A stretch of 64,000 nucleotides of DNA from Trissonchulus latispiculum (taxonomy: Eukaryota > Nematoda > Enoplea > Enoplida > Ironidae): NCBI GenBank assembly GCA_030248195.1, contig JASAND010006847.1, positions 62,001 to 126,000 on the forward strand. The letters are read 5' to 3'. A program made the position numbers and the translations under genes. This document shows, piece after piece, positions 1 to 10,130 of this stretch. Every line of letters begins with the position of its first letter. Within the stretch, counting starts at the first letter, position 1. The notes below the pieces were generated by a model. It ran no database searches. It saw only the letters and a list, made by a program, of their open reading frames with translations, and was not told the DNA's origin.

Positions 1-618
1 ACCCAACAATCGATAGGTATTACGACATTGTCTGGTTAACAACCAAATGCTTATGCTTATGTCATGTCTTAAAGTGAATATTTTCGGAAGCCATGTTGCA
101 CCAAGAGTACATAATGATAGTTGCACTAATGCTGTCTTAGCAATGGTCCGCACTGTCCCACTTTTCAGTTGTTTTTTTTAATTTTTCATGTTCGATGGGT
201 AGGTTCTAAAATTTCCCCTTTGCACATTATGCCATGACTTGTGCTTGCACACCTCTGTGCTCACGTCATGACAAACACGGGAACCATGTCTTACACTAAA
301 CTCTCACTGGTCCGTTTATTAATAACCGAGTATCCTTATGTATTATTTGAACCAACTGTTTCTTTCTAATAGTTTCACATCCACCCAAAACGTTTGTGAA
401 ACATGTTGAAATGAATCTGCTTCTTGCATATCTTCGATTAATGCATTAAAGTACAGTTCTTATTATCCAGCCGGTCCCTCTCTGAACGATCCTCCTTTGG
501 TTGGCCAGGCTTTGATACCGGGTAAAGCGCTAAAGTTAGAAAATGGGTGATCGTAGGTCTAGCTTTTTACTTTTAACTTTTTTAAATTTGTCTCCCTTTT
601 AGTCTAACATTACGTATC
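1..618. other. Intergenic flank, nothing recognised
   Basis: AT-rich sequence to the left of retroelement 1. No long open frame, paired repeat or RNA-like structure is visible. Its last five bases (614-618, GTATC) are the left copy of the target-site duplication made by element 1. Confidence 0.6.
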
Positions 619-748
619 TGTAACAAGCAGCTATTGGAACAACTATAGCAACTCCACGAGCATAACGCTATAGCTTGTAATGACTGAATACAATGGCGGA
701 AGCAATCTCAAAAAACAATTTCATACTTCTGTAGTTAAGTTTGTTACA
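619..748 (-). repeat. Element 1 LTR (3' copy in element orientation)
   Basis: A 130-bp repeat identical to 5959-6088 with inverted ends TGTAAC and GTTACA. It is short for a Ty3-type LTR. Confidence 0.95.
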
Positions 749-765
749 TTTTCCCTCTTCCTTAA
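749..765 (-). promoter_or_regulatory. Polypurine tract of element 1
   Basis: Read on the minus strand, the bases just before the 3' LTR are purine-rich (GGAAGAGGGAAAA). This is the expected plus-strand primer site for reverse transcription. Confidence 0.8.
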
Positions 766-810
766 AAGAGTCAGCTAATTTAAAACTTTATTTTTCTTCT
801 GGTAAGTTCT

Positions 811-3800
811 TTATGGATTTATCGGGCCTGTAAATTTCCAGATGGGATCCAGTTTTTCCGGTGGGCGTCTTTGTCTTGTGGGATAGCGTCTTTGAAATAC
901 CGAGGGGAGAGTTTCTGGGGAGGAGGATGAATTAAATGTTCCAGATGTGGAGGGCGATGACCCTGCGAAAGTGGAATTGGAAAGATTAGGATCAATGTCA
1001 TTTGAAAGTTCCGTAGAAGAGTTAGGGGAGGAAACGGTTCCGTGATCATTGGCACCACTGGCGTGTGGGGAACCGTGATCACTGGCGGAATCAGGGCTAG
1101 GAATATTGAGAAGTCCTTGCGGTTCGACGGGCTGTGCGATGTTCGGCCTTTGAATATTAACAATATACTTCGCACAGTCCGTCTCTTTTACGTTGTTATC
1201 GGAAACGTCAGCTTGCGATTTCAAAGGAATCACTTTTCGCGGATTGATGGTTTTCCATGGAGGAAAAGTCTTTCTTGGCACATCGACGTCTGCCATGTCT
1301 TTGTCCTGCCTTTGGTGGAAAGGCTTGAGACGGTTGAAGTGCACAACTTTCCTGTGTCTTGGGTTGCTTTGTAGTTGAATACGGTAGCTCACATCGGACA
1401 GTCGTTTCACCACTTTGTACGGGCCGTCCCATCTCTTGTGTAGTTTTCCAGACTTCCCTTGTCCGACGAGAATATCTCTGAGCAGCACAAGATCACCATC
1501 TTGATAAGGCTGACCCCAGACGTTTCTGTCGTAGTACGCTTTCTGACGTCTTTGTTCAAGAAGACCAGCTGCCCGCACTGCTTTGTTAGCGGCTTCGACC
1601 TCCATTTTTACCTTCCCAGCGTATGAATTGATATTAGTTTCACTGTGTGGAAGATTGAAGAAATCGTCTGCAGGTGATCTAATCTCTTGGCCAAAAACCA
1701 AACGATTAGGGGTGTACCCAGTAGTAGCATGAACACTGGATCTGTAAGCACCCATAAGAAAAGGTAGCCAGACGTCCCAATCTCTTTCGATTTCACTCAC
1801 ATAGGCCTGAAGCATGGATTTGATCGTTCTGTTCACTCTTTCAACCATTCCAGCACCTTCTGGATGATAAGGCGAAGATCTAGTTTTCTTTACACACAGC
1901 AGGTCGCACATCGCTTTCATAACTTTATTATCAAAATTTCTTCCTTGATCTGAATGGATTGTTTCAGGAATTCCATATCGGGAAATGAACTGAGTAGCTA
2001 TTGTATTAGCAACGGATCTTGCTGTTATCGAGGACATCGGATAGGCTTCTGCAAACTTGGTAAAACTGTCAACTACGACCAAGATGTGCTGTTTACCACG
2101 GTAGGTACGAGGAAACGGTCCCATCATATCTATCACAACACGTTGAAATGGTCTTCCCACAGCAATTGGTTGTAAAGGTGCCTTCCGACTGTGGACGTCA
2201 GGTTTTACCTTCTGGCAAATCGGACAGGAAGCACAGTATTCTTCCACGTCTTTTCTCCAACCTGGCCAGAAAAACTTTGGGCGAATCCTTTCCCTGACTT
2301 TAGCTGCAGCCACATGACCGGCCATCGGAATGTCATGAGACATCTTCAGAATCGTGGTCACCGAGTCTTTAGGCATCACAGCTTGCATCCAAGTCTCTGA
2401 GTTGGTTCCTTCGTACTTACGATATAGTATTCCATTCTGTATGCGCAAAGCTGCAAATTGATCTATCAGACCTCGTCGAAAATGACTGGACCTATTCTTG
2501 TCATTTTCTGAAGGTTTCCGTCGCTTCACTATCAGCTGATACAGAAACTTTATGTCCTCATCTTTCTTCTGAAGTTGTCGAATTGGTAGCTCCTTGGTGC
2601 TGTCTTCTCGACCGATAGTCGCTGCTACTTCTTCTCCGTACCCTTTGTATTCCGGAGGCAGAAGAGTTTGAACTTTTTTGCACCAAGAGCAGGAACAGTC
2701 ACTCAGCCTTGATAGCGCGTCTGCATTTGAATGCATCCTGCCCGGACGAAGCTGAATCTCATAGTCGTACTCAGCTAATGTTTCGAACCATCTGCCAAGT
2801 TGTCCTTCCGCGTCTTTCAGTTTATGGATCCACTGAAGCGCTGAATGATCTGTGCGGACGACAAATTTCTTCCCAAGAAGATAAGGCCTGAAATGTCGCA
2901 CAAACTCAACAGTGGCAAGTAGTTCTCTTCGAGTGACACAGTACTTCCTTTCTGCTTTTGACAAGGTCTTGCTGGCATATCCAATGGTCCGTTCTTTGCC
3001 TTCCTGGATCTGAGACAGTTCTCCGCCTATGGCCCATCCGGATGCATCAGTATCCAAAACGAAGGTTGATGTGATGTCGAATCTTGGATAAGCCAGTACC
3101 GGTGCCGTCGTTAGCGCTTTCTTGAGTTTGTCAAAGGCGACCTGGCAATCCGTAGACCACTGAAATGTTGTATCTTTCTGCGTCAATCGGGTTAGTGGTT
3201 GAACAATAGCTGCAAAATTCTTGATGTACTGCCGGTGATATGATGCGAATCCCAGGAACGAAAGTAGTTCACTTACTCCTGTTGGCTGTTTCCAGTGACT
3301 AACCTTTGTTGTGGCACGTGGATCAACGCGAATTCCAGCTGACGAGAGAATATGACCAAGGTACTTTATTTCGGTCTTCAGAAATTCACATTTCTGAGGC
3401 TTGATCTTCATCCCTGCGTTTGCCAACTTTTCCAAAACTCGTGCCAACTTTAGTCGATGTTCTTCGTACGTGGTTCCGAAAACGAGGATATCATCCAGAT
3501 AGACTATGCAATCCTCGCAGTCGAGACCACCAAATATTCTCTGCATCGTTCTCTGAAACGTCGCTGGAGCTCCTGTGAGACCAAACGGCATCACGTTGAA
3601 TTGGTATAAACCAAACGGTGTGATGAAGGCGGTTTTGCTTTTGCTTTCTTCATCCATCTCAATTTGCCAGTAGCCGCTGATCAGATCAAGACTACTGAAG
3701 TATTTAGCTCCACCGAGCTTATCGATGCAGTCCTGGATATTAGGCAAAGGAAAACTATCCTTGCGTGTGAGATCGTTGAGCCATCGAAAATCCACGCAGA

Positions 3801-3960
3801 AACGCTTCGTTCCATCCTTTTTCGGAACAATCACAATCGGAGATGCCCAAGGTGAATCTGATTCCACAATGACGTCTTTGTCGAGCATATCCTTGATCAT
3901 TTGCTTCACATCTTTTAACAAATGAGGAGGAACACGCCTTGCCTTTTGCTTGAAAGGCAT
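811..3960 (-). CDS. Pol of element 1: reverse transcriptase, RNase H, integrase
   Basis: A 1049-codon frame. RT occupies about residues 1-200, with catalytic Asp92 in SSLDLISGY and YLDD at 154-157. RNase H spans about 295-420, with Asp305 in TDAS, Glu346, Asp371 and Asp414. The integrase zinc-binding residues are His542, His549, Cys579 and Cys582. The integrase core triad is Asp611, Asp671 and Glu707, with exact D-35-E spacing. A GPY/F-like module (KRWDGPYKVV) follows near residue 860, then a low-complexity Ser/Pro/Asn tail. All key residues are present. Methionine at 3960 is not the true start: the same frame stays open upstream to about 4060 and reads RT-linker sequence, so this is the 3' part of a polyprotein joined by a frame change near 4060 to the segment upstream. 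Confidence 0.93.
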   Translation of the reverse strand: MPFKQKARRVPPHLLKDVKQMIKDMLDKDVIVESDSPWASPIVIVPKKDGTKRFCVDFRWLNDLTRKDSFPLPNIQDCIDKLGGAKYFSSLDLISGYWQIEMDEESKSKTAFITPFGLYQFNVMPFGLTGAPATFQRTMQRIFGGLDCEDCIVYLDDILVFGTTYEEHRLKLARVLEKLANAGMKIKPQKCEFLKTEIKYLGHILSSAGIRVDPRATTKVSHWKQPTGVSELLSFLGFASYHRQYIKNFAAIVQPLTRLTQKDTTFQWSTDCQVAFDKLKKALTTAPVLAYPRFDITSTFVLDTDASGWAIGGELSQIQEGKERTIGYASKTLSKAERKYCVTRRELLATVEFVRHFRPYLLGKKFVVRTDHSALQWIHKLKDAEGQLGRWFETLAEYDYEIQLRPGRMHSNADALSRLSDCSCSWCKKVQTLLPPEYKGYGEEVAATIGREDSTKELPIRQLQKKDEDIKFLYQLIVKRRKPSENDKNRSSHFRRGLIDQFAALRIQNGILYRKYEGTNSETWMQAVMPKDSVTTILKMSHDIPMAGHVAAAKVRERIRPKFFWPGWRKDVEEYCASCPICQKVKPDVHSRKAPLQPIAVGRPFQRVVIDMMGPFPRTYRGKQHILVVVDSFTKFAEAYPMSSITARSVANTIATQFISRYGIPETIHSDQGRNFDNKVMKAMCDLLCVKKTRSSPYHPEGAGMVERVNRTIKSMLQAYVSEIERDWDVWLPFLMGAYRSSVHATTGYTPNRLVFGQEIRSPADDFFNLPHSETNINSYAGKVKMEVEAANKAVRAAGLLEQRRQKAYYDRNVWGQPYQDGDLVLLRDILVGQGKSGKLHKRWDGPYKVVKRLSDVSYRIQLQSNPRHRKVVHFNRLKPFHQRQDKDMADVDVPRKTFPPWKTINPRKVIPLKSQADVSDNNVKETDCAKYIVNIQRPNIAQPVEPQGLLNIPSPDSASDHGSPHASGANDHGTVSSPNSSTELSNDIDPNLSNSTFAGSSPSTSGTFNSSSSPETLPSVFQRRYPTRQRRPPEKLDPIWKFTGPINP

Positions 3961-4397
3961 AGCGCCCTGGACATCAATCTTATGCGTTGTGACGTTGCAC
4001 TTCCCATAATCTGTTGCAGAGAAAGCAAACGAGTCTTTGTATCTGACGAGGAGTTCCCCAAAGCCTGTTTTTCTGAAGCATTTTCAATGTGCTCCAGGTC
4101 GAGCAATGCCTTCAGTTTTTCAGACTTCTCAGCGTCAGAGAGTTCCTGGATTTCCAAGATATTTTCTGCATCTACTCTTCGGACTTCCACTTGAGTGTAC
4201 AGTTCCTGAAAGTCCACCGCATCTTCTATACGTGTGAAGGTACCAAGCTTCGTATTCTTGTTCACCACCTTCCGATACGCAGTCGGATTCACCAGTGCAA
4301 CCAGGAAGCACCCACTCTTCGGCTTCACCAAAGCACTTTGTACAGTTCCAATCCCTTTCCGATTGAATCTGTAGAATTCATCGACCACTCCAACCAT
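3915..4397 (-). CDS. PR-RT linker segment of element 1 pol
   Basis: A 160-codon frame overlapping the protease frame at its 5' end and the RT frame at its 3' end. Residues from about 22 to 125 read like the acidic linker between protease and RT in Ty3 elements. The last 35 or so residues are out of frame: around 4060 the sense continues in the RT frame (a segment containing VRYKDSFAFS). It is therefore one piece of a single polyprotein, not a separate gene. The shifts at both ends are in the -1 direction relative to the preceding frame. Two unrelated single-base indels or two assembly errors would look the same. Confidence 0.6.
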   Translation of the reverse strand: MVGVVDEFYRFNRKGIGTVQSALVKPKSGCFLVALVNPTAYRKVVNKNTKLGTFTRIEDAVDFQELYTQVEVRRVDAENILEIQELSDAEKSEKLKALLDLEHIENASEKQALGNSSSDTKTRLLSLQQIMGSATSQRIRLMSRALCLSSKRQGVFLLIC

Positions 4398-4969
4398 TCG
4401 TTGAAGGATTCTTTGTCGTTGATCATCGAAACCGGAACCAGCTGAACTGAGAATGGTTCCACTACAGCTTGGACAGCAGATTGAACATCACAACTTACTG
4501 CCGGTGAGTTGTCTCTCTGTTCAAACCAAGCTTTGCCAGACGAACAACGCAAACACCATTCATCCAGATCAACACAGAATTTGTTCTTCTTCAGGAAATC
4601 TGAACCCAGAATGGCTGGTCTACTCAAACCTTCGACCACCACAACTTCATGGCTTTCAGAAAGCCCACACACAGAAATCGTAACCAAAACCACACCAAGA
4701 ACTACCAACTTAGCACCATTGGCTACTTGAAGGCTAACATCCGACTTTTTCAGTCGATCCAACCAGTCATTACCTAGCACTTTACTACACACATCTTTTC
4801 GGATCAGCGTTTTGGCTGAACCGGAATCGACTAGAGCGTTAACCTTTTGGCTGTTCATTTTTAAGACTACTTCAGGACACTTTGTAGGTAGTTGGGTCTC
4901 TCTAGTAGCTTCTGATGATAGACCCAAGACATCAGAAGCTGCTAGTTTAAATCCGGTGGAGATGGACAC
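4325..4969 (-). CDS. Aspartic protease of element 1
   Basis: A 214-codon frame overlapping the end of gag by 28 bases, in the -1 frame, which suggests gag-pro frameshifting. The retropepsin catalytic motif is ALVDSGSAKTLI (DSG rather than DTG). About 60 residues later comes the matching hydrophobic-Gly motif PAILGSDFLKK. It would mature the Gag-Pol precursor as a homodimer. The frame ends just after 4330, where the reading continues in the linker segment. Confidence 0.85.
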   Translation of the reverse strand: MSISTGFKLAASDVLGLSSEATRETQLPTKCPEVVLKMNSQKVNALVDSGSAKTLIRKDVCSKVLGNDWLDRLKKSDVSLQVANGAKLVVLGVVLVTISVCGLSESHEVVVVEGLSRPAILGSDFLKKNKFCVDLDEWCLRCSSGKAWFEQRDNSPAVSCDVQSAVQAVVEPFSVQLVPVSMINDKESFNEWLEWSMNSTDSIGKGLELYKVLW

Positions 4970-5919
4970 TGAGACTTTATATGGCCTTTACCGCCACAAC
5001 GAAAGCAGACAATACTTTTCCGAACACTGGAGTTGTTGGCTTTAGACGAACCTTTAAAGGTTGTACCTCGACCACGCTGAACTGATTGGGTCGTCACTCT
5101 ACCAGAAAACTTTCTGAACCTATCCTGATTGTTGCGGCTGGTGGAGGGCGTCGCCTGCAGTGCAGTAACCTCATGAGTTGACAGTTGTGAAAGTCGTTCT
5201 TCAATCCTAGCTGCTATGTAATCATCTAGATTATTCTTACTACAGAACTCACTGTTACTGCTGCTGGCATCGCTTTCGTAGCTGTATACCTCGCTAACAG
5301 AAGCTGAATCCTTTTTAACTTGTTTACCTTTCTCGTGACTTTCGATGAATTCAAACCTTTGAGCCTTTAAAAGGGCATCTGATGTATCCGTTGGCCAAGA
5401 TTCTCTCACTTTGCGCCGTAGGGAGTTGGGTTGCAGCCCGGAAATAAACTTGTCTTTGATAAGACTGTCACGGATATCCAGAGGAGCACCTGGGTAGAGC
5501 TTGTCAACCAGGCTTTCAATGCCGCATTTATGTTGTTCAAGAGTCTCATCAGGTTTTCTTTGCCTGTCGTGTAACTGACCTTCGTACAAAAGTCTCTTTG
5601 ATTCAGGGTCGAACTTGTTGATGAGGGCCTTTTTGATGCCTGGACGGTTGATAGGATCACCGGGGTCCGGGTGCCAAGGGCCATCACGAATTGTTTCGGG
5701 CAAACTTTTGAATACCTGACGAGCATGACCAGTTAGCGAAAAGAACAACCAATCTTTGGTCTTTAGATCATCCCAGCCATTCAGTCTTTGACAGACTTCA
5801 AATTCTTCCATCCATTGCTTGAATGATTTGGAGCCGTCGTATTTAGATGGCTGTGGACCAATCATCATCTGATATAGTCCCTGTTGACCATTGAGATTAG
5901 GCTGAGGTCCATCTGCCAT
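4942..5919 (-). CDS. Gag of element 1
   Basis: About 325 residues from the ATG at 5919. The body resembles a retrotransposon Gag capsid: helical, with a QWMEEFEVCQRLNGW region near the start and a conserved LYEGQLHDRQ/LEQHKCGIESLVDKLYPG region in the middle. A Ser-rich linker and basic segment lead to one CCHC zinc knuckle (CFRCGGKGHIKSQC) close to the C-terminus. It would package element RNA into virus-like particles. It lies directly downstream of the 5' LTR and primer site, as expected for the first gene. Confidence 0.92.
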   Translation of the reverse strand: MADGPQPNLNGQQGLYQMMIGPQPSKYDGSKSFKQWMEEFEVCQRLNGWDDLKTKDWLFFSLTGHARQVFKSLPETIRDGPWHPDPGDPINRPGIKKALINKFDPESKRLLYEGQLHDRQRKPDETLEQHKCGIESLVDKLYPGAPLDIRDSLIKDKFISGLQPNSLRRKVRESWPTDTSDALLKAQRFEFIESHEKGKQVKKDSASVSEVYSYESDASSSNSEFCSKNNLDDYIAARIEERLSQLSTHEVTALQATPSTSRNNQDRFRKFSGRVTTQSVQRGRGTTFKGSSKANNSSVRKSIVCFRCGGKGHIKSQCPSPPDLN

Positions 5920-5939
5920 TTTCACCCAACTTAGAAAAG

Positions 5940-5956
5940 GTTATCCGCTGCCACCA
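5940..5956 (-). promoter_or_regulatory. Primer binding site of element 1
   Basis: Two bases inside the 5' LTR, the minus strand reads TGGTGGCAGCGGATAAC. It starts with the TGG needed to pair with a tRNA CCA end. The tRNA was not identified. Confidence 0.75.
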
Positions 5957-5958
5957 AA

Positions 5959-6088
5959 TGTAACAAGCAGCTATTGGAACAACTATAGCAACTCCACGAG
6001 CATAACGCTATAGCTTGTAATGACTGAATACAATGGCGGAAGCAATCTCAAAAAACAATTTCATACTTCTGTAGTTAAGTTTGTTACA
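5959..6088 (-). repeat. Element 1 LTR (5' copy in element orientation)
   Basis: Identical to 619-748 over 130 bp. It is followed at 6089 by GTATC, the right target-site duplication. Confidence 0.95.
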
Positions 6089-7965
6089 GTATCCTCATGC
6101 TTAATTGTCAGCATTATAACTGTTTAAGAGTCTAGAATGTTTTATGCAATGCAGTTCCAATTCATTACTTTTGCTTTTTACATTCACATTCATCTACATT
6201 TGCATTCTCTTGCTGCATTAACATTGTATTTAAACAACTTCTACCTGAAACGTAACCCCGTCTATGGTTAAGCAATATCCAGATGAAATTAACTGCTGAC
6301 AATCTGCAACTCTTTTAATTTTGAAAATGAATTTGGAGTATAAGGTCGGAGATTTTGACATCAGTCAGACCAACGATACAAACGTTCAACACAAATCATT
6401 CATAGCTTTATACTTTACTAATCAAGAGAGTTTTTTTGCGTTGTCAGCTGTGGGAAATGAAATGTTTCTTCGCATCTCCTACTCCTTTTTGGGGATATCC
6501 TATTAATTATTTTCCTTAATCTCTAATTCTCCAGTTCTCGTAATTGACAGATTTCCTGTAAGCAACATACGGCGAATTAAGATGAGCTTATATTAACCTT
6601 GTTTTTGTTATCCTTTTTGATGAAGTTTGCAAAACGTTGTAATTTTTTGTAATATTTCCAGATCTTGAAGTGAAACTATAACACTTTTATGCTTAAGCTC
6701 CAGAATCCTGCGCAAACTAGTGCACTGTAATTATAATTTAGATGTAAATGAAAATGGCTCACGGCTAGCTCTTCATCGTGGTCATCAACAAGATTGCAAT
6801 TTTAGATTTGAGTCATGAAAACCGGGAATTACAAGTTTTGATTTGTTCTTTGCAAATTACCCAAAACAGTGTTCAATGTTTCTAGCCCAGATTTAGCGAA
6901 AGGAGTGTTTATAGCTTCTCTTTTGCCAATACGTTGAACTATATATTTCACCTACGATGTTTGTTCACTATATAAACGGATCTTAGAGACGTTTATGTTG
7001 TATTTCATTTTAATTCATTAAATATTGTTTTTGAAACAATTTCAGACACTAATCGCACATTGCTCAGGTATCCAAACCAGACCTATTGTGCGGTTAGATA
7101 TTGTTTGGGTCTGTGTGCGAGATTTCGATCAAATGCAATCTCACGTCGGTTTTGGTTTCTTCATTAGTGCTTGGTAAACATTTTGTGTCCATTAACAGCC
7201 TCTGAATCTAAAGCCCAATTCTTGGTACGTAAATATTGCTTTGTCAGCTTATCCTTTAAAATTCGTACACTGCTGAAATAATCAGTGTACCGTCTCCTTT
7301 TAGAACGGTTTCAGTTGACTTTACTTCAAATCAGAAGTTTTCGCGACCATTCCGTCTTTTTCTAGAAATTACAGTAGTCAGCTTCTCCTCCTGGGATTTC
7401 CTTCACTTTGAAACTCATCCTGCCATTAGGTATCGGTATTGTATCGTAAGCATGTTTTGCCAGAAAAATTTTCTTGACTCACTCACACTGTTTGAATGCC
7501 TTAATTTGGCAAACACATTAGCCATTATCGCTGCGAATTTCCTTTAGAAATTAGCCGCATGGCAACATCTGTAAAAGGTTGTCCTAGATTATCTTCCTTA
7601 TAAAATCCTCTGAGGTGTATTGACATTTCCTAGAATAAAAAACGCCTAAAAGGCCTAAAATATGCGAAAACAAGAACAAACTGTCAGCTATTTGTCAGTA
7701 AGTTTCTCACCTCCATATTGTTATACGATCCCTATTTGCGCTACGCGACTGTTATAGGTCATTTATCAAAAGTATGCTTGCCGATATGAGTGTGCGAGAT
7801 TATGAGCATTAATACCTCGGTTGTTGGCGTATTCGGAAAAACAAACCAAAAACAACACCTGACTTCTCATGAAACGTCATAAGAATTATGGAATTGCATT
7901 GAGATTGAGTCACAAATTGACCTTAATAAACCTTGAATTGAACTTTTTCGTGGATCTATTTTTTA

Positions 7966-7983
7966 TTCCGCCTGGAGGCGGAA
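7966..7983. repeat. Hairpin repeat, family A, copy 1
   Basis: TTCCGCCTGGAGGCGGAA forms a 7-bp stem around TGGA. It is preceded by a T run and followed 13 bases later by GGAAAAT. The copy at 16249-16266 shares the arrangement and keeps the stem paired through a C-G to T-A exchange. Confidence 0.6.
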
Positions 7984-8829
7984 TTATTGCTTCGGAAAAT
8001 AGATAGTATACACTATAGCTCCAATCTCTTATCTGCACGTTTCCACATGTTTAGCACTACTTTTCAGCTTATTTTTTAGCTGCATGCTCGGCTGTCAAAG
8101 CAATAGTGGAATTTCAAATTCTGGAGTTGTTGTTGTAGGGAAAAGGAGTAACTTTTCACGGAACATTAAATTTTAAAATAGAAAGAGGAAGAAAATTAAA
8201 TTCGCCGCCCCCCCCCCCTGTGAAGGAATCGAAAAGACAAATTGAACAGATGGATTTGGAAAAATATGCAAATTAGATATGAGAGCACAAATGCTCAGTT
8301 GAACAGCCCTTTGCTGGTAACCGGTGGCTGGTGCACTTTAATTCCTGTAAGCTCCTTCTAACCGTCGTATTGCAGATGCATTCCGGATTCAGATTGTGTG
8401 TAAACTCAACTCTCATTGTATTCTGTAAACCCTATCAGTGAACCCGGGGAAATCAGCTAATTGGCCCCATTTAGGCAGCATGTATCTACCCTTACGGGAC
8501 AAAAACTGTAGCTTGTTTTATAAAGTACGATCTAGCAAATTAGTCGAATCAGCAAATGTCATGACGTCGCGTGCATGCTTGAGTCTAACTAACGTATGAC
8601 GAGAAAAACGATTTTTCAAAAATTGTAAAAGTAGCGCCTTAATGTTTTGAGAATATCGTAAGCTTAATATTAGGAAGTCTTGAGTGTCTTGATCTTGATG
8701 TTAATATAAGCATTTTATTGAACTGATGCTGCTTTATAAAAGCCCATATTTTTCAATTTCAATAACTTCCACACTTCTGCCATCAACTTTCGTCTTTCAC
8801 TCCCATATACACATAAACATACACCACTG

Positions 8830-8871
8830 CTCAAATGCGGAATAATGCCCCTTTTAGGGGCCTGCTTGTTT
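8830..8871. repeat. 42-bp hairpin repeat, family B, copy 1
   Basis: A 42-bp block running from GCTCAAATGCGG through GCCCCTTTTAGGGGC to GCTTGTT. It recurs at 15331-15372 (nearly identical) and 32687-32728 (diverged flank, same core). The core can form a GCCCC/GGGGC stem. Sequence outside the block differs in each case. Confidence 0.75.
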
Positions 8872-9999
8872 ACATGTTTCCATATGTTGGACAACGACAG
8901 AACAATTATTTGCACTAGCTGCAAGAGGATGGCCGATACCTACTGACACAATCCTTCAGTTGGTCTGATTAAGATTAATTCAAACCGAAATCTGAAACTC
9001 ATTCATTCACTACTAGGCAAAGCTTTGAGGATTTCCGCCGTCATTTCCCTCTGCCGGAACGAAACTGAAAGAGTTTCAAATGCTTTCAGTTTTATATATA
9101 GCACTGATATACACTAAATGTATACGGAGCGAACCGTATGATCTAGAAACATCCCATTAGCGCAGGACAGTTTGAGATCTCCAATTAGATAATTAAGATT
9201 GGCAGCTTGCCTTGAACAGGCCAAATTTTGCGTCATTTCAATTGTTCATAAAACGATAACTCAAAAGCAGCACCCCAGGAATCTTAAATAGAGCTTAACT
9301 CTTACTCTTAAATCTAGATTTAGAAGTCCTTTTTTGCCACAATTAGAGTAATATTAATTCTTATTGTTAGTATGTCTTAATTTTACTTGTTGTAAGCCGT
9401 CATAACTTTTAGCTTGAGCTAATTACTACAACAGTTCTATCCAAATATGGCCTTTCGGCTAATTAAGGGAGGGATTGGCTGAACCAAATGCTGGAAACCG
9501 AAAAACTGTGGAGACAATCTTAAGGAATATTGTCAGGATGCAGCGATTATATAAAAATTATTTTGAACATTTTACGACAGGAAACGACAGCTCATTACAG
9601 CGGTGGTTTAGTCTGTACAATAGGTGGCATCCCCTGTATGTACATATAAGATCCTTGCCTCATTAGCTTTAGGTTTATTTTTGTCTTAACAATTCATTAC
9701 GGTTCTGAAGTTCTGAACTAACACAGCGGATACTGCAAAACAATACATAACTATTTCTTGAAACGGACACCTGATGACAACTCAGTATTTTTGACATTTC
9801 AAGATTAAGGTTGCAACAAAATAAAACGTAGAAGCTTCACGGAGGTTGACCAAAGTTTATTTGTTTACAAAGTGGAATTGAAAAGAATTGAGTCTAATTG
9901 GTTTTCCCAAAAATCGTCTTAGAACTGAATTAAAAAAACAAAATAAATGAAATTTATTTTTAAAAATATGGCATAGTAAATATGTTCGAGTACACCTGA

Positions 10000-10125
10000 G
10001 GCCAGTGTTATTAAAGTCCAAACCCGGGTTAACTCTCTAACCCGGGTTGAAATCGTGTGTTAAAGTTAGCCAAGTTAACCCAGTTTAACGACAAAACCAG
10101 GGTTTAGACGTTGATAACATCGGCC
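10000..10125. mobile_element. 126-bp MITE with GGCC ends
   Basis: Terminal inverted repeats of about 26 bp: the left starts GGCCAGTGTTAT and the reverse complement of the right starts GGCCGATGTTAT. The element is flanked by CCTGA at 9995-9999 and 10126-10130. The interior holds two AACCCGGGTT palindromes. It is non-coding and must be moved in trans. The superfamily was not assigned. Confidence 0.8.
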
Positions 10126-10130
10126 CCTGA

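Larger units (their letters stand above)
619..6088 (-). mobile_element. Ty3/gypsy-type LTR retrotransposon, element 1
   Basis: A 5.47-kb element bounded by two 130-bp LTRs that look identical base for base. They start TGTAAC and end GTTACA, and are flanked by GTATC at 614-618 and 6089-6093. Reading on the minus strand, the order is 5' LTR, primer binding site, gag with one CCHC knuckle, aspartic protease, reverse transcriptase, RNase H, integrase with a GPY/F-like tail, polypurine tract and 3' LTR. The PR-RT-RH-IN order is that of the Ty3 (Metaviridae) group. Identical LTRs and a perfect duplication point to a very recent insertion. Even so, the frame changes at three places along gag-pol, so the copy is either slightly broken, uses frameshifting, or carries assembly indels. 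Confidence 0.95.
6094..9994. other. Intergenic, no gene seen
   Basis: AT-rich sequence between element 1 and a small MITE. No frame with protein-like content was recognised. It holds one member of each of two dispersed hairpin families (7966-7983 and 8830-8871) and a long C run near 8203-8218. Confidence 0.5.
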
